NCBI GenBank assembly: GCA_027485485.1
Contig: JAIXQY010000201.1
Span: forward strand, 1-51,301
From: Sphingomonadales bacterium
GTDB lineage: Bacteria > Pseudomonadota > Alphaproteobacteria > Sphingomonadales > Sphingomonadaceae
Direction of reading: 5' to 3'
Length of the DNA stretch: 51,301 nucleotides
A model generated the notes under the pieces. It saw nothing but the letters and a program-made list of their open reading frames with translations. It did not search any database and was not told where the DNA came from. This document shows, one piece after another, positions 42,949 to 51,301 of the stretch (position 1 is the first letter of the stretch; each line of letters opens with the position of its first letter). Position numbers and translations under genes: made by a program.

Positions 42949-43991
42949 GTCACTGCCTCCAATTGCGCCATCGCCCAGGCCGCCGCTTCGGCAACCACGC
43001 CATCCTCATGCCCCAGATGCGCCGCCACGGCCGGCACCAGAGCCGCATCGCCGCTGTTGCCGGCGGCATAGAGGCAGTTCCTCAGGAACCGCTTCACCCC
43101 GATGCGCTTGATGGCGCTGCCCGAAAACAGCGCCCGGAAGGCGGCATCATCGAGCGCCAGCAGCGCCGCCAGCTTCGGCGCGGTGAGTTCCGCACGCGGC
43201 AAAAAGGCCGGCTCCTCGGTGGCCTTGGCAAAGCGGTTCCACGGGCAGACCGACAGGCAGTCATCACAGCCATAGATGCGGTTGGCCATGGGCTGGCGGA
43301 ATTCCTCCGGGATCGGCCCGGCGTGTTCGATGGTGAGATAGGCCAGGCAGCGCCGGGCATCGAGGCGATAGGGCGCGGGAAACGCATCGGTGGGGCAGGC
43401 CGTCTGGCAGCGGGTGCAACTGCCGCAGCGGTCGGCATGCGGTGCGTCAGGCTCCAGGTCCAGCGTGGTGTAAATCGCCCCCAGGAACAGCCACGAGCCA
43501 TGGGTGCGCGACACCAGATTCGTATGCTTGCCCTGCCAGCCCAGTCCGGCGGCGGCGGCCAGCGGCTTTTCCATCACCGGCGCGGTATCGACAAACACCT
43601 TCAACTCGCCGCCAGCCTCCGCCACCAGCCAGCGCGCCAGCGCCTTCAGCCGCTTCTTGATCAGATCATGATAATCCCGGTTCCAGGCATAAACGCTGAT
43701 CACGCCCGTATCGCCCTGCCCCGCCAGCCGCAGCGGATCCAGTGGCGGGGCATAGCTGGTGCCCAGCATGATCACGCTGCGCACATCCGGCCACAGGCCG
43801 GCGGGGCTGGCCCGCTCGTCGGCGCGGGCCTCCATCCAGATCATGTCACCATGGCAGCCATCATCCAGCCACTGCCGCAGCCGCGCCCCGGCCTGCGGCA
43901 CCGCATCGGCAGGGCAAATGCCCACATCGGCAAAGCCCAGCCGCAGCGCCTCTGCGGTCAACGCGGCTTTCAGTGCAAGCCCGCCAGCCAC
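42945..43991 (-). CDS. queG: Epoxyqueuosine reductase QueG
   Basis: A 348-residue enzyme that reduces epoxyqueuosine in tRNA to queuosine with cobalamin and two 4Fe-4S clusters. The cluster ligands are [16 protein letters not shown] and [10 protein letters not shown], and [13 protein letters not shown] marks the C-terminal HEAT-like part. No ATG lies near the expected N-terminus; I use GTG at 43991, which overlaps the previous gene by 22 bp and gives the usual length. TTG at 43961 is an alternative. It is fully inside the maeB operon. Confidence 0.9.
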   Translation of the reverse strand: MAGGLALKAALTAEALRLGFADVGICPADAVPQAGARLRQWLDDGCHGDMIWMEARADERASPAGLWPDVRSVIMLGTSYAPPLDPLRLAGQGDTGVISVYAWNRDYHDLIKKRLKALARWLVAEAGGELKVFVDTAPVMEKPLAAAAGLGWQGKHTNLVSRTHGSWLFLGAIYTTLDLEPDAPHADRCGSCTRCQTACPTDAFPAPYRLDARRCLAYLTIEHAGPIPEEFRQPMANRIYGCDDCLSVCPWNRFAKATEEPAFLPRAELTAPKLAALLALDDAAFRALFSGSAIKRIGVKRFLRNCLYAAGNSGDAALVPAVAAHLGHEDGVVAEAAAWAMAQLEAVT

Positions 43992-44749
43992 TCCACCACC
44001 ATGCCCGAAACCTGGCGTTCCAGTTCGCCCCAGAACAGCCAATGCGGCGCGCCCGGCAGTTCGTGATAATCCACCGTTCCCGTCAGGTTGCGGGCGGTGG
44101 CGCGGGCGATGCCGGCCGGGGTGATCCGGTCTTCGGTGCCAACCAGCACCAGCGCCGGCTGGTTCAGCCGGGCATAATCCACCCGCGTGGTGTTGCCAAA
44201 CAGCGGCGGCAACGCCATTTCGGCCAATACGCGCCCGCTGTCCCACACCAGCGCCTCGATCTCGGCCCTGGCAACATCATCGGGCACGCCGTTGAAGATG
44301 CCCCAGCGCGCGCCCTCGGCGTCACACAGCGTGGGTTCTTCCCACCAGCCCCATTTCAGGATGACATTCTTCAGGGTGCGGAAGGGATCGGTGCTGAACG
44401 ACTGGCTGTTGGCCGCCGCCGCGGGAGACAGCAGCACCAGCCCGGCATGGGCGGTGCGCGCTGCCAGCAGCTGCGCCAACAGGCTGCCCATCGAATGGCC
44501 CAGGATGATCGGCGGCCCCGATCCTGCTGCCGCCAGTTTCAGCGCCTCGGCCTCCAGCTGATCGACATAGGCGCGGATCGGCAGTTCACGCAGGCCCGGC
44601 GCCGGCGGCAGGCCAACCGGGCGATCATGGAACAGCAGCGATGGCGCATGGGTGGCATGGCCCGCCGCCTCCAGCGCAAGGCGCAGCCGATCGAATGTGG
44701 CCGGGGTGGACCACATGCCATGAATCAGCAGAATGGGCGGTTTCAGCAC
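43970..44749 (-). CDS. Alpha/beta hydrolase
   Basis: A 259-residue alpha/beta hydrolase of the small esterase/lysophospholipase-like type. [13 protein letters not shown] forms the oxyanion-hole loop, LGHSMGSLL is the nucleophile elbow with Ser86, and PGAPHWLFW has the catalytic His. The start is GTG at 44749, overlapping the malic enzyme stop by 7 bp; its stop overlaps queG. It has no signal peptide. The substrate is unknown. Confidence 0.88.
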   Translation of the reverse strand: MLKPPILLIHGMWSTPATFDRLRLALEAAGHATHAPSLLFHDRPVGLPPAPGLRELPIRAYVDQLEAEALKLAAAGSGPPIILGHSMGSLLAQLLAARTAHAGLVLLSPAAAANSQSFSTDPFRTLKNVILKWGWWEEPTLCDAEGARWGIFNGVPDDVARAEIEALVWDSGRVLAEMALPPLFGNTTRVDYARLNQPALVLVGTEDRITPAGIARATARNLTGTVDYHELPGAPHWLFWGELERQVSGMVVEWLAGLH

Positions 44750-47004
44750 ACCACGCCCGTGGAGGCCAACACACCCAGGGTCACGATATCGCTGGCCGAG
44801 CTGTTCATCGGCACGATCTGCACCGGCTGGCTCATGTTCACCAGCATCGGGCCAACCACGCGCAGATTGGCGACCTCCTTGATCAGCTTGGCGGCGATGT
44901 TGGCGCTGTGCAGGCCAGGCATGATCAGCACATTGGCCGGGCCAGACAACCGGCTGAACGGATATTGCGCCCGCATCGCCGGGTTCAGCGCCACATCGGC
45001 CGACATTTCGCCTTCATATTCAAAGCCGACCTGCCGCTGATCCAGCAATTCCACCGCGCCGCGCACATTGTCGACAAATTCGCCCTTGGGGTTGCCGAAG
45101 TTGGAATAGGACAGGAAGGCCACGCGCGGCTCCTGGCCCAGCCGGCGCGCCACGGCGGCGGTTTCGATCGCGATCCCGGCCAGGGTTTCGGCGGTGGGGC
45201 GTTCCGTCACCGTGGTATCGGCGACAAAGATCGTCTGCTGCTTGCCCACCAGCATGTGGATGCCGAACGGCCGCCGGCCCGGCACCGGATCGATGACCAT
45301 GCGCACCTGGCGATAGGTGGTGGCAAAATTGCGGGTGACGCCGGTGAGCATCAGATCCGCCTCACCCAGGGCCACCAGCAGCGCGCCAAACACGTTGCGT
45401 TCGTGGTTCACCATGCGCTGCACATCGCGGTGCAGCATGCCGCGGCGCTGCACCCGTTCATAGAGATAATCCACCATGCGCGGCACCAGCGGGCTGTTGG
45501 CGCTGTTGTGGATCTCGAAACTGTCGATATCGTCCACGCCCAGCCGCAGCAGGCCTTCGCGCACCGGCTCCTCACGGCCGACCAGCACCGGCGTGCCGTA
45601 ACCGCTGTTCTTCCAGTTCATCGCCGCGCGCAGCACCACTTCCTGCTCGGCCTCGGCAAACACCGCCCGGCGCGGCCGGTTCTGGGCATTTTCGATGGCG
45701 CCCTGCAGGATGGAGGTGGTGGGATTCAACCGCCCGCGCAGCTCCTGGCGATAGGCCTCTTCATCAAAGAAGGGCTTGCGGGCCACGCCCGATGCCATCG
45801 CCGCCTTGGCGACGGCGGTGGGGATATGTTCGATCAGGCGCGGATCAAACGGCGCCGGGATGATATATTCCGGGCCGAAATTGCGCGCCTTGCCGCCATA
45901 GGCCGCCGCCACTTCATCGGGCACCGGCATGCGCGCCAGGCTGGCGATGGCGTTGGCTGCCGCCAGCTTCATCTCCTCGTTGATGGCCGTCGCCCGCACA
46001 TCCAGCGCGCCCCGGAACAGATAGGGGAAGCACAGCACATTGTTGACCTGGTTGGGATAATCGCTGCGCCCGGTGGCAACGATGGCGTCGCTGCGCACCT
46101 TGGCCACATCTTCGGGCGTGATTTCCGGATCGGGGTTGGCCATGGCAAAGATGATCGGGTTGGCCGCCATGCTGGCCACCATCGCCTCGCTCACCGCGCC
46201 CTTCTTGGACAGGCCCAGGAACACATCGGCGCCCACCATCGCCTCTTCCAGGCTGCGCGCGTCGGTCACGGCGGCATGGGCGGATTTCCACTGGTTCATG
46301 CCCTTGCTGCGGCCGGTGTAGATCACGCCTTCGGTGTCACACATCAGCACATGCTTCACGCCATAGGCCTTGATCAGTTCGGTACAGGCAATGGCGGCGG
46401 CGCCGGCACCGTTCACCACCATCTTCACATCTTCCGGCTTGCGGCCGGTCAGGTGCATGGCGTTGATCATGCCGGCGGCGGCGACGATGGCGGTGCCATG
46501 CTGATCATCATGGAACACCGGGATGTTCATCCGCTCTTTCAGCGTGGTTTCGATGATGAAGCATTCCGGCGCCTTGATATCCTCAAGGTTGATGCCGCCA
46601 AACGATGGCTCCAGAAGCTCCACGCAGGCGATGAACTTGTCGACATCCTCGGTCGCCACTTCCAGATCGATGGAATCGACATCGGCAAAGCGCTTGAACA
46701 GCACCGCCTTGCCTTCCATCACCGGCTTCGATGCCAGCGCGCCCAGATTGCCCAGGCCCAGGATGGCGGTGCCGTTGGAGATCACCGCCACCAGATTGCC
46801 CTTGATGGTATAATCATATGCGCTGTCGGGATCGGCCGCGATGGCGCGCACCGGGGCGGCCACACCGGGGGAATAGGCCAGCGAAAGATCGCGCTGCGTC
46901 GCCATCGGCTTGCAGGCGATGATCTCGATCTTTCCCGGCTTGCCGGTGCGGTGATAGTTCAGCGCCTCGCGGTCGCCAAAATCATTGTCAACTGTGTCGG
47001 TCAT
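44743..47004 (-). CDS. maeB: NADP-dependent malic enzyme with C-terminal phosphotransacetylase-like domain
   Basis: A 753-residue two-domain enzyme. Residues about 1-430 form the malic enzyme, which decarboxylates malate to pyruvate with NADP; typical blocks are GNLVAVISNGTAILGLGNLGALASKPVMEGKAVLFKRFADVDSIDLE, FHDDQHGTAIV and NGAGAAAIACTELI. Residues about 430-753 are the PTA-like domain that regulates the enzyme. The start at 47004 (MTDTVDNDF) is chosen over a longer frame because the upstream part overlaps mutS leader sequence. It heads the five-gene operon down to the HerA-like gene. Confidence 0.95.
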   Translation of the reverse strand: MTDTVDNDFGDREALNYHRTGKPGKIEIIACKPMATQRDLSLAYSPGVAAPVRAIAADPDSAYDYTIKGNLVAVISNGTAILGLGNLGALASKPVMEGKAVLFKRFADVDSIDLEVATEDVDKFIACVELLEPSFGGINLEDIKAPECFIIETTLKERMNIPVFHDDQHGTAIVAAAGMINAMHLTGRKPEDVKMVVNGAGAAAIACTELIKAYGVKHVLMCDTEGVIYTGRSKGMNQWKSAHAAVTDARSLEEAMVGADVFLGLSKKGAVSEAMVASMAANPIIFAMANPDPEITPEDVAKVRSDAIVATGRSDYPNQVNNVLCFPYLFRGALDVRATAINEEMKLAAANAIASLARMPVPDEVAAAYGGKARNFGPEYIIPAPFDPRLIEHIPTAVAKAAMASGVARKPFFDEEAYRQELRGRLNPTTSILQGAIENAQNRPRRAVFAEAEQEVVLRAAMNWKNSGYGTPVLVGREEPVREGLLRLGVDDIDSFEIHNSANSPLVPRMVDYLYERVQRRGMLHRDVQRMVNHERNVFGALLVALGEADLMLTGVTRNFATTYRQVRMVIDPVPGRRPFGIHMLVGKQQTIFVADTTVTERPTAETLAGIAIETAAVARRLGQEPRVAFLSYSNFGNPKGEFVDNVRGAVELLDQRQVGFEYEGEMSADVALNPAMRAQYPFSRLSGPANVLIMPGLHSANIAAKLIKEVANLRVVGPMLVNMSQPVQIVPMNSSASDIVTLGVLASTGVVC

Positions 47005-47122
47005 TGCGCTCGGCCCCCAGGATCGTCGAACAGGGATAGAATTGTGGCAGCAAGGGGGCAAGGGGCTTGAACGCGCGTTTCTGGCTCTTTCCGTCATCCG
47101 TCCACCGCGCTATCCGGCAAGG

Positions 47123-49696
47123 GTGACCGCTGCCTCCCCCATGATCGCGCAATATCTGGCCCTGAAGGCCGAGGTGCCGGATGCGCTGCTGTTTTTCCGC
47201 ATGGGCGATTTTTACGAGCTGTTCTTCGACGATGCCGCCGCTGCCGCTGCCAGCCTTGATATCGCGCTCACCAAACGCGGCGAACATGCCGGCCAACCAA
47301 TCCCGATGTGCGGCGTGCCGGCCCACAGCCACGAGACCTATCTCGCCCGCCTGATCCGCGCCGGCCATCGCGTCGCCATTGCCGAACAGGTGGAAGACCC
47401 GGCCGAGGCGAAGAAACGCGGCGGCAAGTCCATCGTTGCCCGCGCCATCACCCGCATCGTCACGCCCGGCACCCTCACCGAAGCCAGCCTGCTGGAACCG
47501 CGCCGCGCCAACTGGCTGGCGGCGCTGGCCGGGGACGGCGAGCATTGGGCCCTCGCCTGGCTCGATCTGTCCACCGGCGCCTTCCACACCCGCGCCGGCA
47601 CGCTGGCCGCGATCAAGGCCGAACTCGCACGGCTGGCACCGGCCGAAACCCTGGTGCCCGAAGCCAGCACCATTGCAGGCACCCCGCGCCCGGCCGGCGA
47701 TTTTTCGCCCACCCGCGCCGAAGCTGCACTGAAATCCCGCTTCGGCGTCGCCACGCTGGATGGCTGGGGCCAGTTTTCACCGCCCGAACTGGCGGCGGCC
47801 GGCGCTTGCCTCGCCTATATCAGCGCCACCGCCAAGGATGCGGTGCCGCTGATCCTGCCGCCCCGGCAGGAATTGCCCGGTTCCACCATGGCCATCGATG
47901 CCGCCACCCGCGCCAGCCTGGAATTGCAGCGCAGCCACAGCCGCCACAGCCTCGAAGCCGCCATCGATCGCACCGTCACCGCCGCCGGCGCCCGCGCGCT
48001 GGCCGGCGATCTGGCCGCGCCGCTCACCGATGTCGCCGCGATCAATGACCGGCTTGATCTGGTTGATTGGTGGCTGGCCGATCCGCTCACCCGCAACGCT
48101 GCCCGCACAGCGCTGGCCGGCCTGCCCGACATGGCGCGCGCGCTGGCGCGCATCAGCATCGGCCGCTGGTCGCCGCGCGATCTGGGGCAGCTGGCCAACG
48201 GCCTGGCCGGCGCGCTGGCGCTGAAGGCCAGTCTTGCCGCCCGCCCCGCACCGCCGGCGCTGCTCACCAGCCTGGTGGGCCAGATCGGCACCGGCGGCAT
48301 CGCCACGTTGGTGGCGCATCTGGCGCGCAGCCTGGTCGATGATCCGCCGCAGGAGTTGCCCGGCGCCATCCGCCCCGGCCTGGATGCCGCCCTGGATGAT
48401 CTGCGCGAGACGGCGCGCGATGGCCGCAGCGCCATCGTGGCGATGGAAAGCCGGCTGAAAAGCGGCACCGGCATTTCCGCGCTCAAGATCCGCCACAACA
48501 ATGTGCTGGGCTATCATATCGAAGTGCCCGCCGCCCGCGCCGATCCGCTGCTGCGGCCCGAAAGCGGCTTCATCCACCGCCAGACGATGGCGGGCGCTGT
48601 GCGCTTTTCCAGCCCCGAGCTCGCCAGCCTGGCCACGCGCATATTGTCCGCCGCCGATCACGCGCTGGCTGCCGAAGCCGCCCATCTGGAAGAATTGCGC
48701 GCCGCCGTGCTGGCGCAAGCGCCCGCCATTGCCGAAACCGCCGCCGCGCTGGCCCGCATCGATGTGGGCGCGGCGCTGGCCGATCTGGCTGCCACCGAAA
48801 ACTGGTGCCGGCCCACGGTGGACGCGACCACCGCCTTCCACATCGATGCCGGCCGCCACCCGGTGGTGGAACTGGCCGTGGCCAAGGCCGGCGGGCGCTT
48901 CACCCCCAATGATTGCAATCTGTCGGCCGATGCCCGGGTGTGGCTGGTCACCGGGCCCAACATGGCCGGAAAATCCACCTTCCTGCGCCAGAACGCCCTG
49001 ATCGCCGTGCTGGCCCAGTCCGGCAGCCATGTGCCGGCAGCGGCCGCGCATATCGGCGTGGTCGACCGGCTCTACAGCCGGGTCGGCGCCGCGGATGATC
49101 TGGCGGAGGGCCGCTCCACCTTCATGGTCGAAATGGTCGAAACCGCGGCCATCCTAACCGGCGCCACCAACCGCAGCCTGGTGATCCTGGATGAAGTCGG
49201 CCGCGGCACCTCCACCTATGACGGCCTTGCCATCGCCTGGGCGGTGCTGGAGGCGGTGCATGATGATCTGGCGTGCCGCTGCCTGTTCGCCACCCATTAT
49301 CACGAACTGGTGCCGCTGACGGCCAAGCTCACCAGCCTGGCCAGCGTGACGGTGCGGGTGCGCGAATGGAAGGGCGATCTGGTGTTCCTGCACCAGGTGA
49401 CGCCGGGCGCCGCCGACAAAAGCTATGGCCTGGCCGTCGCCCGCCTTGCCGGCATTCCCGGCCCGGTGGTCACCCGCGCTCGCGCGATCCTGGCCCGGCT
49501 GGAAGCCCGCCGCGACCAGACCGGCGGGATTGCGGCGGGCGTGGACAGCCTGCCCCTGTTCGCCGCGCCCGCCGGCCCGGCCAGCACCGATCATCTGCGC
49601 GAAAAGCTCGGCGCAATCGATCCCGACAACATCACCCCGCGCGAAGCGCTCGATCTGATTGCCGATCTGAAGGCGCTGGCCGCACCCAAGCCCTGA
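47123..49696 (+). CDS. mutS: DNA mismatch repair protein MutS
   Basis: An 857-residue mismatch sensor. The N-terminal recognition motif is in LLFFRMGDFYELFF (Phe-x-Glu). The clamp and lever domains follow, and the ATPase has Walker A GPNMAGKSTF and Walker B LVILDEVGRGTSTYDG with the downstream ATHYHEL. The start is most likely GTG at 47123, since relatives have a few residues before MIAQYLALKAE; ATG at 47141 is possible. It is divergent from maeB with a 118-bp gap. Its stop directly abuts that of the GH16 gene within TGATCA. Confidence 0.97.
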   Translation: MTAASPMIAQYLALKAEVPDALLFFRMGDFYELFFDDAAAAAASLDIALTKRGEHAGQPIPMCGVPAHSHETYLARLIRAGHRVAIAEQVEDPAEAKKRGGKSIVARAITRIVTPGTLTEASLLEPRRANWLAALAGDGEHWALAWLDLSTGAFHTRAGTLAAIKAELARLAPAETLVPEASTIAGTPRPAGDFSPTRAEAALKSRFGVATLDGWGQFSPPELAAAGACLAYISATAKDAVPLILPPRQELPGSTMAIDAATRASLELQRSHSRHSLEAAIDRTVTAAGARALAGDLAAPLTDVAAINDRLDLVDWWLADPLTRNAARTALAGLPDMARALARISIGRWSPRDLGQLANGLAGALALKASLAARPAPPALLTSLVGQIGTGGIATLVAHLARSLVDDPPQELPGAIRPGLDAALDDLRETARDGRSAIVAMESRLKSGTGISALKIRHNNVLGYHIEVPAARADPLLRPESGFIHRQTMAGAVRFSSPELASLATRILSAADHALAAEAAHLEELRAAVLAQAPAIAETAAALARIDVGAALADLAATENWCRPTVDATTAFHIDAGRHPVVELAVAKAGGRFTPNDCNLSADARVWLVTGPNMAGKSTFLRQNALIAVLAQSGSHVPAAAAHIGVVDRLYSRVGAADDLAEGRSTFMVEMVETAAILTGATNRSLVILDEVGRGTSTYDGLAIAWAVLEAVHDDLACRCLFATHYHELVPLTAKLTSLASVTVRVREWKGDLVFLHQVTPGAADKSYGLAVARLAGIPGPVVTRARAILARLEARRDQTGGIAAGVDSLPLFAAPAGPASTDHLREKLGAIDPDNITPREALDLIADLKALAAPKP

Positions 49697-50662
49697 TCAG
49701 CTCGCGTCCCACACCCGCACCCAATCCACCTCCATCGCCACCTCGCCGCGGCCGATCTTGTCCACCGTGGCCTGGGGCAGGCCATAATAGGGCGCGGTCA
49801 CGCCGTTGACTCCGTTGGGATAGACGCCGCCGATGGCCGTGTTCAGGATCAGATATTGCTTGCGGTCAAACCGCCACGCGCCATAGGCCTCAACCATGGC
49901 GCGCGTCACCCGATAGGTTTCGCGGCCATCCACGGCAAAAACCAGCGCATCCGCGCTGCGCACCACGCTATAGACATGCCAGCCGGTCGCATCCTCGCCG
50001 GCCGGGAAAAACTGCCGCTTGTTCAAGGGCGTGTTGCCGGAATAGCCGGGGCCATGCAGGGCCGAGCTGGTCCACGCCTTGTCCCCCACATATTCCATGA
50101 TGTCGGTCTCACCACTGTCGGGCCAATTGCCATAGCCCAGCAGCCAGAACGCCGGCCAGGCGCCGGTGGCGTCACTCATGCGGATGCGGGCTTCCACCTT
50201 GCCATAGATCATGTCCACCCGGTCTGCCGTGTTGATCCGGCCGGAAACGAAATCGGTCACCCGCCCGGTGGGTGTCACAAAGCCCCGGCGCGGCACCGGT
50301 TTCAGCACCAGCGCGCCGCCATCCGCCCCGGCAGTCGCGGCAAAGCTGATCGTCTCCGGGCTGTCGACATAGGCCTGCACCTCGTTGTTCACCCAGAAGG
50401 CCGGGCCTTCGACATTCCACTTGCTGCGATCCAGCGCGCCGGCATTGAATTCATCGGCAAACACCAGCCGCAGGGTTGGCGCGGGCGTTGGGGTTGAGGT
50501 GGGTGCAGGCGTTGGCGCGGGTGTTGGCGCGGGTGTTGGCGATGGTGCCGGAGCCGGCGTTGGCGCGACCGCCACCGTGTTGCGCTGCCCACTGGCCGCA
50601 CCGCCACAGGCCACCACCCCGATTGCCAGGGCCAGCATCACCCCGGCCCGAACCTTGCGCAT
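49697..50662 (-). CDS. Glycoside hydrolase family 16 lipoprotein
   Basis: A 321-residue secreted beta-glucanase-type enzyme. The signal peptide ends in a lipobox (IGVVAC), followed by a Pro/Thr-rich linker, APTPAPAPSPTPAPTP and so on, to about residue 65. The GH16 jellyroll carries FADEFNAGALDRSKWN and the catalytic E-x-D-x-x-E in SGETDIMEYVG. Most such enzymes cleave beta-1,3 or mixed glucans (laminarinase). The product is probably anchored in a membrane. It is convergent with mutS and lies exactly next to it. Confidence 0.93.
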   Translation of the reverse strand: MRKVRAGVMLALAIGVVACGGAASGQRNTVAVAPTPAPAPSPTPAPTPAPTPAPTSTPTPAPTLRLVFADEFNAGALDRSKWNVEGPAFWVNNEVQAYVDSPETISFAATAGADGGALVLKPVPRRGFVTPTGRVTDFVSGRINTADRVDMIYGKVEARIRMSDATGAWPAFWLLGYGNWPDSGETDIMEYVGDKAWTSSALHGPGYSGNTPLNKRQFFPAGEDATGWHVYSVVRSADALVFAVDGRETYRVTRAMVEAYGAWRFDRKQYLILNTAIGGVYPNGVNGVTAPYYGLPQATVDKIGRGEVAMEVDWVRVWDAS

Positions 50663-50731
50663 CGCCCTGCCCCCATTCTTGTGAACGTTCCCACAAGCCT
50701 AGGCGCGAACGCGTGGGGAGGCAAGCATGGC

Positions 50732-51301
50732 TCAATCAGGGGCGCATGACAGCGTCCAGCGCCGCGCCGGCTTGTCCACCACCAGTTCATGGCAGCCCGC
50801 CGCCTGCAGCATCGCCACCGGCACCCGCACTTCGCGTTCCAGGCCGCTGACACGGGCGAAATCCGGCCAGGGCCGCTGCCGGGGCCAGTGGATCCTGTCC
50901 AGCCAATTGACCAGACCGGGCGCCTGTTCCACCAGTACGCGGTCCAGCCGCAACGGCCCCAGCACCAGCGGCGTCGCCAGCCGCAGCGGCCGCAACAGGC
51001 GCAGGCGATAATCACCGCGACGCCGCCGCAGCTGTGGCCCATCCGGCTGGCCGCCATGCAGCCGGATCAGATCCTGCCCCAGCGCCATCGACACCACCGG
51101 CAAATCCACCTCGCGGCCAAACTCCAGCCCGACGAACAGCGCATCAATCCCCGGCAGTGCCATCACCCCCATGACCCCCTGATCATGCGAACGGTCCCCG
51201 ATGGGCAGGCTGAACGGCGTCGTCGCCACAAACGGCTGGCCCCCCAGCGCCAGCCGCAGCCGCGGTTCCGGCAACGCCGAAAGCGAAATCCGGCCATCAA
51301 A
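50732..51301 (-). CDS. Unrecognised protein, partial (5' end outside window)
   Basis: The frame is open to the window edge, giving at least 189 residues. The visible part is rich in Leu, Arg, Pro and Gly with several hydrophobic beta-like stretches, such as PRLRLALGGQPFV and DALFVGLEFGREVDLPVVSMAL. I do not recognise a family. There is no signal peptide to judge because the start is missing. It is upstream of the GH16 gene on the same strand, 69 bp apart, so co-transcription is possible. Confidence 0.5.
   Translation of the reverse strand, partial: FDGRISLSALPEPRLRLALGGQPFVATTPFSLPIGDRSHDQGVMGVMALPGIDALFVGLEFGREVDLPVVSMALGQDLIRLHGGQPDGPQLRRRRGDYRLRLLRPLRLATPLVLGPLRLDRVLVEQAPGLVNWLDRIHWPRQRPWPDFARVSGLEREVRVPVAMLQAAGCHELVVDKPARRWTLSCAPD

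Overview
The window is GC-rich chromosomal DNA, tightly packed and read on both strands. Its content points to an alphaproteobacterium of the Sphingomonadales. The supporting evidence is an Oar-like TonB-dependent receptor, paired DUF4139 proteins, a DUF6356-type small protein, a PEP-CTERM protein, a split MetH behind a SahR-type regulator with its ATATAAAG/CTTTATAT operator, a CIRCE box before groES, and several intergenic palindromic repeat families. I see no phage, plasmid, transposon or CRISPR. Species cannot be assigned from the sequence alone.

Layout. 1-4.1 kb: the 3' end of an acyl-CoA dehydrogenase, an alpha/beta hydrolase, tRNA-Ser(GGA) and one large flagellin with a repeated central region. 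4.1-9.0 kb: an RluA-type pseudouridine synthase converges on a reverse-strand operon of amidohydrolase, penicillin-acylase-family amidase and RpiR regulator; two palindromes lie before the regulator. 9.0-14.5 kb: a GT4 glycosyltransferase with an LpxH-like phosphoesterase, then a 1095-residue TonB-dependent receptor. 14.5-15.1 kb: a gene-free inverted repeat made of two copies of a modular hairpin element, ending at tRNA-Val(UAC). 15.2-18.2 kb: a sodium/solute symporter, a DUF6356-like protein and a class C-type serine hydrolase. 18.2-21.3 kb: two coupled exported DUF4139 proteins. 21.4-24.8 kb: an exported YciI-like protein, a cytoplasmic YciI protein, an ECF42-type sigma factor, a YghU-type GST and a hotdog thioesterase.

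24.8-31.1 kb: the methionine cycle operon, in transcription order SahR-like ArsR-methyltransferase, metF, metH-N, metH-C, probably followed by a TonB-like protein. The first four genes overlap by 4 bp each. 31.1-34.1 kb: MlaA lipoprotein, a methyltransferase, a tiny lipoprotein and a MATE transporter. 34.1-36.6 kb: GC-rich repeats, a third copy of the modular hairpin element next to the groEL 3' end, then groEL and groES under CIRCE. 36.7-40.3 kb: a PEP-CTERM protein divergent from an S41 peptidase lipoprotein, two more repeat families, and a medium-chain oxidoreductase. 40.4-47.0 kb: one reverse-strand operon, maeB, alpha/beta hydrolase, queG, nitrilase, HerA-like ATPase. 47.1-51.3 kb: mutS, a GH16 lipoprotein and a partial unknown gene.

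The most interesting unexplained signal is the modular four-hairpin element (14665-15062 in two inverted copies, and 34349-34528). Two of its stems differ in sequence between copies while staying paired, and two keep GGA loops. Other points worth a second look are a TonB-box-like IVVTGMRR motif inside a DUF4139 protein, an exported YciI paralogue beside an ECF42-type sigma factor, and the two palindromes at the RpiR gene.
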